This document shows positions 1 through 8,045 of a DNA stretch of 50,549 bases, in pieces. Every line of letters starts with the position of its first letter. The stretch's first letter is position 1. The notes beneath the pieces are model-generated. The model saw only the letters and a program-made list of their open reading frames with translations, was not told the origin of the DNA and did no database searches. A program made the position numbers and the translations under genes. Source of the DNA: JBCBXA01 sp039816825 (GTDB lineage: Bacteria; Pseudomonadota; Alphaproteobacteria; Rhizobiales; Rhizobiaceae). Location: the NCBI GenBank assembly GCA_039816825.1, contig JBCBXA010000013.1, positions 1 to 50,549 on the forward strand, in the 5' to 3' direction.

Positions 1-6
1 TTCCAT
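1..6 (-). CDS. Possible start of a gene leaving the window (partial)
   Basis: Read on the minus strand, an ATG at positions 6-4 followed by a Glu codon is preceded by a purine-rich stretch (GGAGCGGAGGCG) that makes a strong ribosome-binding site. Only two codons are inside the window, so no product can be named. The claim rests only on the start and ribosome-binding-site arrangement. Confidence 0.3.
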
Positions 7-110
7 CGCCTCCGCTCCTCGCCACCGGGCAAATTGACTCCCACCAATGCAAACAGATGAACGGGTCCTGACCCTAGGCCCACTGCACTCGCCTTGGCGT
101 CGCCCGGCCG

Positions 111-151
111 TTGACTTGGCCATTGACTTAGATTGGGCGAAACCATATTCA
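111..151 (+). promoter_or_regulatory. Candidate promoter of the tRNA-Met gene
   Basis: Two copies of TTGACT occur at 111-116 and 123-128, upstream of the tRNA at 182. The second is followed about 16-17 bases later by an AT-rich CATATTCA around 144-151 that could serve as a weak -10 element. Stable RNA genes usually have a near-consensus -35, which this is. The -10 match is poor, so the assignment is tentative. Confidence 0.3.
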
Positions 152-181
152 CCCCCTGTTTCAAGGTTCAGGCTTTGGCGT

Positions 182-258
182 GGCGGAGTAGCTCAGGTGG
201 TTAGAGCAGCGGAATCATAATCCGCGTGTCGGGAGTTCAAGTCTCTCCTCCGCTACCA
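182..258 (+). tRNA. tRNA-Met (CAU anticodon), elongator type
   Basis: The 77-base sequence folds as a full cloverleaf. Acceptor arms GGCGGAG and CTCCGCT pair with one G-T at the end, the anticodon stem is GCGGA/TCCGC with loop ATCATAA (anticodon CAT), the T-arm contains TTCAAGT, and CCA is encoded at the 3' end. The first acceptor pair is formed, unlike initiator tRNA-fMet. The sequence resembles alphaproteobacterial elongator tRNA-Met. A lysidine-modified tRNA-Ile2 also reads CAT and cannot be fully excluded without comparison. Confidence 0.95.
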
Positions 259-280
259 TTCTTCACGAAACCAGTCCGGC

Positions 281-532
281 TCAACTCTTTCGGGTGGCTG
301 CGCCCCAGATCATCAGGACGATCACGGCGCCAAAGATAGAGCCGAGAAAGCCCGCCTGTTCGTTTGGCCCGTAAAAGCCCAATTGCTGCCCGAGCCAGGT
401 GAAGAAGAAGCCACCGGCTACACCGAGAACCGTGGTCAGTATAAAACCTTCGGGCGCGTTGCCACCGCCTTTGAGCCACTTGGCGATCACGCCGACGATG
501 AACCCGATCAATATGGTCCAAAGAACGCTCAT
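281..532 (-). CDS. GlsB/YeaQ/YmgE family stress-response membrane protein
   Basis: This 83-residue, very hydrophobic protein fits the transglycosylase-associated protein family of small inner-membrane proteins. An N-terminal membrane segment contains IGFIVGVIAKWL. A glycine-rich central segment follows (TTVLGVAGGFFFTWLG), and a last segment (IFGAVIVLMIWGA) ends just before the C-terminal ATRKS. Length and glycine-rich helices match the family. The biochemical role is not established; members are often induced by envelope or osmotic stress. It stands alone, convergent with the tRNA gene upstream on the other strand. Confidence 0.85.
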   Translation of the reverse strand: MSVLWTILIGFIVGVIAKWLKGGGNAPEGFILTTVLGVAGGFFFTWLGQQLGFYGPNEQAGFLGSIFGAVIVLMIWGAATRKS

Positions 533-596
533 CTCACTTTCCTTTCCCGATCAACCTGACAAACCAACAGCGTTGTACGTGACAGCTTGCGCCCTG

Positions 597-646
597 GTGT
601 CATAGGCGTCGTGTCATAGGCGTCGTGTCATGGGCGCGGTGTCACG
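597..646. repeat. 14-bp tandem repeat at the 3' end of the anbu gene
   Basis: Two perfect copies of GTGTCATAGGCGTC (597-610, 611-624) are followed by a degenerate copy GTGTCATGGGCGCG (625-638) and the first bases of a fourth (639-646). The partial fourth copy contains the stop codon of the minus-strand peptidase gene (TCA at 642-644). It may have arisen by slippage. No function is evident. Confidence 0.8.
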
Positions 647-1400
647 GATCTGTGCGGCGAAAGGCGGGCATGGAGGCCACAGCCTCTTTCAGCGCCTCAC
701 CCCATTGGCTGGAAAGGCTGTTGAAATAGGCGTCGCCAATCGCGATGCGCCCCCGACTTTCAAAAGCGTAGCTGTCATTTTCATACACGCACCAGTCGAT
801 GGGCAAATCGACAGAGAGATTGGCCTTGATGGTGCTGTCGAAGGAGATGAGCATCAGCCGGATCGCATCGTCAAAACTCATATCCCGATCATAGGCTCGC
901 AGCAGAATGGGTCGGCCATATTTTGTCTCACCAATCTGAAAGAACGGCGTATCGTCCGACACCTCTACAAAATTGCCTTCGGGATAGATCATGAAGACCG
1001 TTGGCACGCCGGGCGCGATCTGACCGGCCAAAATCATGGTCGCCCCGTAAGTCGGGTCCATTTGCGTCGCGCTGTCAGGACCGTTCGCCGCCGATGATTG
1101 CTCGGCAATCACCTGCCGTAACTCGTTGCCCACCAGTGTGGCGAGCTGGAACATCGTGGGCGCCTGCAGCAGCGACGGATTGCGCTCATCGGGGATTTTG
1201 GTGCGCTCATCGAGCCGACTGATGAGCGCCTGCGTTGTGGCCAGATTGCCGGCCCCCAGAAGGGCAACGGCGCGTTCTCCGGGCACTTCCCAGGTCGTCA
1301 GCTTTTTATAGGTCGAGATGTTGTCCACGCCAGCATTGGTGCGGGTGTCCGACATCACAACGAGGCCTCGAGAGAGCCGCAGCCCAACGCAATAGGTCAT
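642..1400 (-). CDS. anbu: Anbu proteasome-type Ntn-hydrolase
   Basis: This 252-residue protein has the fold signature of the T1 peptidase family. The start at 1400 gives MTYCVGLRLSRGLVVMSDTR, so removal of Met exposes Thr1 as nucleophile. Asp17 in VMSDTRTNAG and Lys32 in TYKKL sit where HslV and proteasome beta subunits carry their catalytic Asp and Lys. The GAGNLATTQ stretch is typical of Anbu. The frame is open 15 codons further upstream, but only this start places Thr at position 1. Members assemble into ring-like or helical oligomers; physiological substrates are not well defined. It is the last gene of an operon with ATP-grasp, alpha-E and transglutaminase-like proteins, suggesting a joint role in making or degrading a peptide-like modification. 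Confidence 0.92.
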   Translation of the reverse strand: MTYCVGLRLSRGLVVMSDTRTNAGVDNISTYKKLTTWEVPGERAVALLGAGNLATTQALISRLDERTKIPDERNPSLLQAPTMFQLATLVGNELRQVIAEQSSAANGPDSATQMDPTYGATMILAGQIAPGVPTVFMIYPEGNFVEVSDDTPFFQIGETKYGRPILLRAYDRDMSFDDAIRLMLISFDSTIKANLSVDLPIDWCVYENDSYAFESRGRIAIGDAYFNSLSSQWGEALKEAVASMPAFRRTDP

Positions 1401-1463
1401 AGGATCAAGCCACCATGTTTGCGTTCCACCCAAACGGCGACGCACGTCACATCCATAGAGATG

Positions 1464-2267
1464 TTACTGCTGAACCTGAATGGCAACCGCCAGCTTTTCC
1501 CCGCCATGATCGCCAAAACTGATGCCCGAAACCGGAGCCGCATCACGATAGTCGCGACCCGTGGCGACGCGCACATAGCGCTCGTCCGGCGAAATGCCGT
1601 TGGAGATGTCAAAACCGACCCAGCCCAGACCTGTGATGTAGGCCTCAGCCCAGGCATGGGCTGCATCATGAACAGCATCCTCGTCGGTCTTGAGGTAGCC
1701 GGAGACATAGCGGGCCGGTAAACCCAGGCTGCGGGCCGCAGCGCAGAAAATGTGGGCATGGTCCTGGCACACGCCGCGACCATCGCGCATCGCATCCTCC
1801 GCCGTGGTGGTGACATCCGTTTCACCTTGGGTCCATGTTACGGCTTCCAGCACCCGGTTCGACAAAGCGTGCATGCGTTCCAGTTCGTCGGGAAAATCCG
1901 AGTTCATGCCCTTGGCCATTTGCCGCGTCAGGGCACCAGCCCGTGTCAGCGGCGTGCCTTCGGCAAAATACCAAAGTGGCGCAAAGCCCGAATGCTCGCC
2001 AATCACGCCGTTGGTGTCGGATGTTCTGACCTGACCCTGGCTTACAATCGTGATCTGGGACGCGCCGTCAGCGACCGAGATCATCGTAACATGATTGTTG
2101 TGGTGGTCGTGGAAGGTCAGTTCCTTCTTGGCTCCTTCCACTTGGGTATCCCAGTTTACGACATCCTGCTCGGCGCGAGTCTTGGGCAAAAGCCGCAATT
2201 GCTGCAGCCCGTAATTGACCGGCCGTTCGTATGTGTAAGTCGTACGGTGAGTGATGTTCAGCAACAT
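1464..2267 (-). CDS. Transglutaminase-like cysteine protease-fold protein
   Basis: 267 residues. The N-terminal region (about 1-90) matches the transglutaminase N-terminal beta domain, beginning MLLNITHRTTYTYERPV. The catalytic core carries Cys167 in GVCQDHAHIF, His204 in HAWAEAY and Asp220 in GWVGFD, so the Cys-His-Asp triad is complete. Members of this bacterial group are thought to act as peptidases or amidases rather than cross-linking enzymes. It lies 9 bases after the alpha-E gene and 63 bases before anbu on the same strand. No signal peptide is seen, so it is probably cytoplasmic. Confidence 0.92.
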   Translation of the reverse strand: MLLNITHRTTYTYERPVNYGLQQLRLLPKTRAEQDVVNWDTQVEGAKKELTFHDHHNNHVTMISVADGASQITIVSQGQVRTSDTNGVIGEHSGFAPLWYFAEGTPLTRAGALTRQMAKGMNSDFPDELERMHALSNRVLEAVTWTQGETDVTTTAEDAMRDGRGVCQDHAHIFCAAARSLGLPARYVSGYLKTDEDAVHDAAHAWAEAYITGLGWVGFDISNGISPDERYVRVATGRDYRDAAPVSGISFGDHGGEKLAVAIQVQQ

Positions 2268-2276
2268 GGCCCGCCC

Positions 2277-3218
2277 CTAACCGTAGAACCGATAGTCGGT
2301 TTCAATCTGCGTGCCCAACGTCTGCAGATCGGCGATGAAGGTCAGGATCGTTTCGTGCAGCCCCTGCTCGAACACATCATTGATGGTGCTGTCGCTCAGT
2401 TTGGCTCTCAGCCCCTCGGCCAGATCGTGGCTGGTGTGGCGGGTCCCGTAGTCCCGCTCAAGATAGTCCAGATTGTCCCTGATCTTGGAGGTGCAGAAGA
2501 GGATGGAGCGCGGCATGCGCGGATCCATCATCAGAAAGGCCGTGATGGCACTGGCGGTGGAGTTGCCCTTGTGAAGCCAGCGGAAAGCGCGCTGACCTCC
2601 AACAGATCTGAGAATGGTCTCCCACTGCACATTATCGACCGACGAGCCAATGTGGCGGACGGTCGGCAGCAGGATGTAATATTTGACGTCCAATATGCGG
2701 GCGGTGTTGTCCGCACGCTCGAGAAACGTTCCGATACGCGCGAAATCATACACATCATTGCGCAGCATGGTGCCGTGGAGAGCTCCACGCACCAATGCGC
2801 TTTGCTGACGGATGAGGCCGAGCACCTCTGGCAGATCGCGGTCTCGCACGGGGCGCGACAACGCTTCGCTCAGCCGCATCCAGCATTCGTTGATTGCCTC
2901 CCAGACCTCGCGGGTGATGGCCGTCCGAACGAGCCTGGCATTGTCGCGGGCGGCCTTCGTCATGCTCATGACAGACGAAGGATTGGCTTTGTCGCGCAGC
3001 AGATAGTCCACGACATTGGCACCAGTCACGTCTGCGTGGCGCTCGCGATAGGCCTGGTCGACGAATGCAGTCCGTAGAACCGAAACCCACTCATCCTCAG
3101 CGCTGTCCGGCCGGGTCAGGGCAATGCGAAAACCGGCCTCCACCAGCCGCGCCGTGTTCTCTGACCGTTCAAGGTAGCGGAACATCCAGAAGACACCGCC
3201 TGCAGTTTTGCCCAGCAT
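2277..3218 (-). CDS. Alpha-E domain-containing protein
   Basis: This 313-residue helix-rich protein has the hallmarks of the bacterial alpha-E family. The opening MLGKTAGGVFWMFRYLERSE is characteristic, and a second conserved helix reads FLERADNTARILDVKYY. The family has no firmly assigned activity. It nearly always sits beside a circularly permuted ATP-grasp and a transglutaminase-like protein, as here, and is taken to be a partner of the amide-ligating enzyme. Only four bases separate it from the ATP-grasp gene, so the two are surely co-transcribed. Confidence 0.92.
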   Translation of the reverse strand: MLGKTAGGVFWMFRYLERSENTARLVEAGFRIALTRPDSAEDEWVSVLRTAFVDQAYRERHADVTGANVVDYLLRDKANPSSVMSMTKAARDNARLVRTAITREVWEAINECWMRLSEALSRPVRDRDLPEVLGLIRQQSALVRGALHGTMLRNDVYDFARIGTFLERADNTARILDVKYYILLPTVRHIGSSVDNVQWETILRSVGGQRAFRWLHKGNSTASAITAFLMMDPRMPRSILFCTSKIRDNLDYLERDYGTRHTSHDLAEGLRAKLSDSTINDVFEQGLHETILTFIADLQTLGTQIETDYRFYG

Positions 3219-3222
3219 CCGC

Positions 3223-4650
3223 CTAGTCCTCCAAAACCCAGGTATCTTTGGTTCCGCCGCCCTGGCTGGAATTGACCACGAGGGAGCCGCGCTTCAGGGC
3301 AACACGGGTCAGGCCGCCGGGCGTGATATCGATACGGTTGGGTGAGACGAGGCAGAACGGGCGAAGGTCCACATGCCGGGGCGCGAGACCGGCATTGGTG
3401 AGGATGGGAACAGTGGAAAGCGCCAGCGTCGGCTGGGCGATGTAATTGCCCGGTCGCGCCTTTAGCTTCTCGCGGAAAGCCTTGATCTCCCGCTTGGACG
3501 CGGCAGGACCGACCAGCATTCCGTAACCACCGGACCCGTGAACTTCTTTCACCACCAGTTCGTCCAGATGCTCCAGAACATAAGCGAGGGAATCTGGCTC
3601 GCTGCATCGGAATGTCTGTACGTTCTGCAGGATCGGTCGTTCACCGGTGTAGAAACTGACGATGTCAGGCATGTAACTGTAGATAGCCTTGTCATCGGCA
3701 ATGCCTGTACCGGGGGCATTGGCAATGGTGATGCCACCGGCGCGATAGACATCCATGATGCCCGGAACGCCGAGCAGCGATGTCGGGTCGAAGTTCAGGG
3801 GATCCAGAAAGTCATCATCCACCCGGCGATAGACCACATCAATAGGGGTGTAGCCCTGTGTGGTCCGCATGGCGATCCGGCCATCCACCACCCGCAAATC
3901 ATGCCCTTCAACAAGTTCGGCACCCATCTGATCGGCCAGGAAGGAATGCTCGAAATAGGCAGAGTTGTGGATGCCCGGCGTCAGAACGGCCACCACCGGT
4001 TTGTCAGCCGCACAATCCGGCGCGCTCGCTTCAAGCGACCGCCGCAAATTGGCTGGATAATCGCTCACTGACCGCACCCGGTTGGCCGTGAACAGCTCGG
4101 GGAACATGTGCAGCATGGTCTCCCGGTTCTCAAGCATGTAGCTCACACCGGACGGCGTCCGCGCATTGTCTTCCAAAACGTAGAACTCATCTGGCCCGGT
4201 CCGAACAAGGTCCGTGCCAACGATGTGGGTGTAAACACCACCCGGCGGCGTCACGCCCAGCATCTGCGGCAGGAAAGCCTCGTTCTTGGCGATGAGGTCG
4301 CGCGGAACGATGCCGGCCTTGAGGATTTCCTGCCGGTGGTAGACATCGTGCAGAAAAGCATTGATGGCGGTGACACGTTGCTCAATGCCCCGCGAGAGCT
4401 TTCCCCATTCACGGGCGGAAATGATGCGCGGCACGATGTCGAACGGTATCAGCCGTTCATCAGCTTCCTGCTGGCCGTAAACATTGAAAGTGATGCCGGT
4501 GCGGCGAAAGAAGTTCTCCGCATCAGCGGACTTTCGCTTGAGACGTTTTATATCATCGCCCGCAAACCATTGGTGAAACTGTTCATACGGTCCACGTGGC
4601 TTCTCACCGTCCGCAAACAACTCATCAAAGAACTCAGGCAACTCCGACAT
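3223..4650 (-). CDS. Circularly permuted ATP-grasp family protein
   Basis: About 475 residues from the ATG at 4650 (MSELPEFF); the frame stays open 14 codons further. The family-specific motif VLEDNARTPSGVSYML lies near residues 158-173, and the glycine-rich GSGGYGMLVGP near the C-terminal third is typical of nucleotide-binding loops. ATP-grasp enzymes activate a carboxylate as acyl phosphate and form an amide or ester. This circularly permuted group is predicted to ligate peptides or amino acids, but the product is unknown. It is the first gene of the operon ATP-grasp, alpha-E, transglutaminase-like, Anbu. Confidence 0.92.
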   Translation of the reverse strand: MSELPEFFDELFADGEKPRGPYEQFHQWFAGDDIKRLKRKSADAENFFRRTGITFNVYGQQEADERLIPFDIVPRIISAREWGKLSRGIEQRVTAINAFLHDVYHRQEILKAGIVPRDLIAKNEAFLPQMLGVTPPGGVYTHIVGTDLVRTGPDEFYVLEDNARTPSGVSYMLENRETMLHMFPELFTANRVRSVSDYPANLRRSLEASAPDCAADKPVVAVLTPGIHNSAYFEHSFLADQMGAELVEGHDLRVVDGRIAMRTTQGYTPIDVVYRRVDDDFLDPLNFDPTSLLGVPGIMDVYRAGGITIANAPGTGIADDKAIYSYMPDIVSFYTGERPILQNVQTFRCSEPDSLAYVLEHLDELVVKEVHGSGGYGMLVGPAASKREIKAFREKLKARPGNYIAQPTLALSTVPILTNAGLAPRHVDLRPFCLVSPNRIDITPGGLTRVALKRGSLVVNSSQGGGTKDTWVLED

Positions 4651-4707
4651 GGGTTGACCGTAAGGGCGTGCGGAGAACTTGCAACCCCGCACGCAAAACC
4701 AAAACGG

Positions 4708-5673
4708 TCAGACCGACAGCCCGGAATTCTGAAAGGCGGTGGCAATCGCCGCTTTCTCATCGTCCGTAAGATCCAGCAATGGGCGACGAACCGACCCACC
4801 GGTCTGGCCGAGAAGTTGCTGCCAGTACTTGCTGTGGGCGTGGGGCTTGCCGCCGGGCCGGGTCGATGCAAACGCGTCTCGCACCGGGCCCAGACTGTCC
4901 CGGACACGGCGCGCGGCCTCGAAATCACCATCAAAGGCCAGCCGGGTGTACTCATTCATCCGCTGGTCCACTTTCGACTGCAGCAGGTAAGGCGGCGACG
5001 AGCACAGATATAGGCGCCATCCCAGTTCCTCAATGTTGTCGAGCCATGCAGCCTCCGAGGCTGTAGAAACGTGGATCTTGTCGCCCACCATCTGGCTCAG
5101 CCGGACATAGAGGTCGCGGGGAACGGAGTATTTGATGGCCACGATGTTCGGCAGATCGGCGATCCGCGCGCACAGTTCGGGGCTCATCAGATAGCCACTG
5201 TCCGGATGGCTCCACATGGCAATGCCAATCTCAAGGCGATCACAGAGCGCCTTGTAATATTCGAAAACCGTCTCGTCGGGATCCGTGTTGAAGTTCAGAA
5301 CCGGCGCATGGACAACGATGTAGTCGGCCCCGCAATCCTGAGCATGGCGGGCGAGCTCCAGAACCGTGTCGAAGTTCTGATCAGATGCCGACATGATGGT
5401 TCCGGCAGCGCTTCCTTGACCACGGGAACACTCATCCACCGCAATCTCGAAATTGCGCTTCCTCTCTTCCAGCGACATGGAGAAGAACTCGCCCTGCTTG
5501 CCGGCAATGAAGAGGCCGGAAATGCCCAGATCGTCCACCCAATGCCGGATGTTCGAACGAAGGCCCGCTTCATCGAATGCGCCGTCCGGCAGAAACGGAT
5601 TGAGCGCGGCGGCCCATATCCCGGTCATGTTCTCGCGAGCGTAATCCTTGGCGTCGAGACGGCTGTACTTCAT
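4708..5673 (-). CDS. Divergent DapA-superfamily (class I aldolase-like) protein
   Basis: 321 residues with the TIM-barrel pattern of the dihydrodipicolinate synthase/N-acetylneuraminate lyase superfamily. The Schiff-base lysine is recognisable as Lys181 in NIVAIKYSVP. Two other canonical sites differ: the usual T-T-G-E segment is GKQGEFFSM (residues 58-66), and the usual Y-N-x-P segment is WSHPDSGY (154-161). This argues against lysine biosynthesis and for an aldolase or hydratase on another keto acid. The ATG overlaps the stop of the molybdopterin-subunit gene by four bases, so the two are translationally coupled. The substrate cannot be named from sequence alone. Confidence 0.85.
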   Translation of the reverse strand: MKYSRLDAKDYARENMTGIWAAALNPFLPDGAFDEAGLRSNIRHWVDDLGISGLFIAGKQGEFFSMSLEERKRNFEIAVDECSRGQGSAAGTIMSASDQNFDTVLELARHAQDCGADYIVVHAPVLNFNTDPDETVFEYYKALCDRLEIGIAMWSHPDSGYLMSPELCARIADLPNIVAIKYSVPRDLYVRLSQMVGDKIHVSTASEAAWLDNIEELGWRLYLCSSPPYLLQSKVDQRMNEYTRLAFDGDFEAARRVRDSLGPVRDAFASTRPGGKPHAHSKYWQQLLGQTGGSVRRPLLDLTDDEKAAIATAFQNSGLSV

Positions 5674-7898
5674 ATGCTGGAACTCTCTTTGGAATCAGAT
5701 TTGCCGGCTGGGGAATCAGATCTTGCCTGCTGGATCGCCTGCCAGACGCGGTGCGGCGTCAGCGGCATCTGGAGGTCGGTCACGCCGAGGGGCGACAGGG
5801 CGTCGATCACGGCGTTCACAATGGCCGCCGGCGCGCCGATCGTTCCCGCTTCGCCGACGCCTTTGGCACCCAGACTGTTCATCGGGCTCGCAGTTTCCAT
5901 CGTCTGGACGGTCAGAGAAGGCATGTCGTCAGCCCTGGGCAGGGCATAGTCCATCAAGGAGCCGGTGAGCAGTTGCCCCTGATCGTCATAGACGATCCGC
6001 TCCATCAGAGCTTCGCCGAGACCCTGAGCGAAGCCGCCCCTGATCTGGCCTTCGGCGAACGCCGGATTGACGACGACACCCGCATCATCCACCGCCAGTG
6101 CTTCCAGGACCTGCACCTCGCCGGTGTCGCCATCGACCTCAACCTCGATGAGGTATGCACCATACCCCCAGGCTTGCCCTTTGTTGCGGTATTTCACGTC
6201 AACTGTGATGGGCAGGCCCTCCCCTTTCGCCAGCCGGTCCCTGAGCTTTCGGCAGGCTTCCAGCACCGCGCTGCCGCCGATGGCCGTGGCGCGACTAGCC
6301 AGAGCGCCAATGCCGGCCGGCGCGGTTTCAGTGTCGCCGCAAACGACGGTCACCCGCTCGATCTCTATCCCCAAGGCATCCGCAGCGATCTGTGCATAGG
6401 CAGTTTCCCGAGCCTGCCCTTGCGCGGAGCTTCCGCTGGCGACCAAAACAGCTCCATGGTCATCCATGGTAACACGGGCAGTTTCCCATCCGTCTCCCGA
6501 AGGCTCGAGGTAGAAGGCCAAGCCTAGGCCCCGAAGTCTCCCGAAGCCGCGGGCGGTGTTGCGGGCCACCACTCGCGCAGCATAGTCTGCCCCTGTTGTC
6601 AGCTGCGCCAGAAGACGGCGGTAGTCACCGGAATCGAGCGTGTTTCCCGTGGGGGTGGTTCGAGGCATGGCCTCCTGCGGCAAAAGATTGCGTTGCCGGA
6701 TTTCGCAGGGAGAAAGGCCCGTGGCCAAAGCCGCTTTTTCGACGAGACGCTCCATGAGAAAGCACGCTTCGGGGCGACCGGCGCCGCGGTAAATCCCCAC
6801 CGGTGCGAGATTCTGCGCGACGGCCTGGGTCTTGATGTCGATGGCATTCACGGCGTACGGGCCTGGTAAAATGCGCGCCGCGTTCCATGCTGGGATCAAC
6901 GCACTGTTAGGCAGCCAGCGCCCCACAGGAGCCTGAACATCGGCCCTTAGAGCCAGGAAGTGCCCATCCCGGTCCACGGCCAGAGCGCCGCTGCTCTCAA
7001 CGCCCCGACCCTGGGTTGCACTGAGGAAGTCGTCAGACCGGCTGGCCACCCAGCGCACACTCCGACCGAAATGTCGGGCGGCCCAGACAGCCATCACTTC
7101 CTCGGGATACAGGGAAGCCTTCATGCCAAACGCCCCACCGACGTCAGTGGCGATGACCCGAACCTTCTGAGGATCAAGATCCAGTATGGCCGCCAGTTGC
7201 TCTCGGGTCCGATGGGGGGTCTGGGTTGAGTGCCAGATAGTAAAAAACCCAGGATCATCGTAGCGCACGGCGATTGAACGGGGCTCCAACGATGCGGGAG
7301 CCAGTCTGGCATGCTGCACGCGAACGCTCACAACATGGGCGGCTGCGTCGAAGATGCTCGCAACGTCTCCCTGCCTCCAGTTTTTGGCGGCAACAGACTG
7401 GGAGCCCGCGAAGTTGGAGTTGTGGGACTGTGCGCCCGGAGATTGTGAGACTGAGCCTGCTTCCCGAAAACCTATCTCGACCGCGTCCGCAGCATCCGCC
7501 GCCTGCAGCAGAGTCTCCGCAAGGACGGCCGCCACTGGCTGACCCACCGCATCCAGAGTTCCGTCGGCGAGAACGGGCCATGGGAGCGGTTCAGACAGGG
7601 GAATGATCTCATTGACCGCCAGCTTGCCGACGGAGCCAAGATTTGCGGCTGTGATCACGCTCAGCACGCCGGTCATTGCTCGGGCTTCGGTCGTATCGAT
7701 CGCTTCAATCACCCCGTCTGCGCATGGACTGCGCGTAAAGGCGAGGTGAAGCGGATTTTCAAGTCGAACATCGTCGGTGAATGAACCATGGCCTGTGACA
7801 AGGCTCCGCGCCCGCCGGTCGTGCAAGGAGCGGCCAATGGACTTGTCAGTCAGCTGCCCAACCGAAGGAGACTTGCCTTTGGAGTCAGCGAATTCCAT
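5670..7898 (-). CDS. Xanthine dehydrogenase/aldehyde oxidase family molybdopterin-binding subunit
   Basis: 742 residues, the usual size for XdhB/CoxL-type large subunits. The N-terminal domain starts with IGRSLHDRRARSLVTGHGSF. Cofactor-binding motifs include DVGGAFGMKASLYPEE and YRGAGRPEACF, and the C-terminal GVGEAGTIGAPAAIVNAV holds the conserved active-site Glu. These enzymes hydroxylate aldehydes, N-heterocycles or similar carbons using Mo-pterin. The partner 2Fe-2S and FAD subunits are not in the window, which is unusual. The gene is divergent from a LysR gene and coupled to the DapA-like gene. The extreme C-terminus is low-complexity and Ser/Lys-rich (DSPAGKSDSKESSSI). Confidence 0.92.
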   Translation of the reverse strand: MEFADSKGKSPSVGQLTDKSIGRSLHDRRARSLVTGHGSFTDDVRLENPLHLAFTRSPCADGVIEAIDTTEARAMTGVLSVITAANLGSVGKLAVNEIIPLSEPLPWPVLADGTLDAVGQPVAAVLAETLLQAADAADAVEIGFREAGSVSQSPGAQSHNSNFAGSQSVAAKNWRQGDVASIFDAAAHVVSVRVQHARLAPASLEPRSIAVRYDDPGFFTIWHSTQTPHRTREQLAAILDLDPQKVRVIATDVGGAFGMKASLYPEEVMAVWAARHFGRSVRWVASRSDDFLSATQGRGVESSGALAVDRDGHFLALRADVQAPVGRWLPNSALIPAWNAARILPGPYAVNAIDIKTQAVAQNLAPVGIYRGAGRPEACFLMERLVEKAALATGLSPCEIRQRNLLPQEAMPRTTPTGNTLDSGDYRRLLAQLTTGADYAARVVARNTARGFGRLRGLGLAFYLEPSGDGWETARVTMDDHGAVLVASGSSAQGQARETAYAQIAADALGIEIERVTVVCGDTETAPAGIGALASRATAIGGSAVLEACRKLRDRLAKGEGLPITVDVKYRNKGQAWGYGAYLIEVEVDGDTGEVQVLEALAVDDAGVVVNPAFAEGQIRGGFAQGLGEALMERIVYDDQGQLLTGSLMDYALPRADDMPSLTVQTMETASPMNSLGAKGVGEAGTIGAPAAIVNAVIDALSPLGVTDLQMPLTPHRVWQAIQQARSDSPAGKSDSKESSSI

Positions 7899-8008
7899 TC
7901 AAACCTGCCACCATTCACCAACAAGCCAAAGCAGACCGGACATTCGAGCACACCGTATCAAGGCCAATTTGATATCGCCTCTAGCTATATCCAAGCGAAT
8001 ATGCCATA

Positions 8009-8024
8009 TGCTATTTGCATAGCA
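8009..8024. promoter_or_regulatory. Palindrome in the divergent xdh-lysR promoter region
   Basis: TGCTAT and ATAGCA form a perfect 6-bp inverted repeat separated by four bases, inside an AT-rich segment between the molybdopterin-subunit gene and the LysR gene. Such a site could be the operator of the divergent regulator. It does not fit the exact T-N11-A LysR box, so this is a suggestion. If it is the operator, the regulator more likely starts at the GTG at 8046 than at the ATG at 8001. Confidence 0.35.
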
Positions 8025-8045
8025 GAAGAAGTGAGAGTTTGTACA

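Noticed and set aside
1752..3077. 441-codon plus-strand frame across the transglutaminase-like and alpha-E genes
   Set aside because: It spans two well-supported minus-strand genes and their junction, and shows no family pattern.
4708..5673. Annotation as dapA (lysine biosynthesis)
   Set aside because: The Schiff-base lysine is there, but the T-T-G-E and Y-N-x-P sites are replaced and the gene is coupled to a molybdopterin enzyme subunit.
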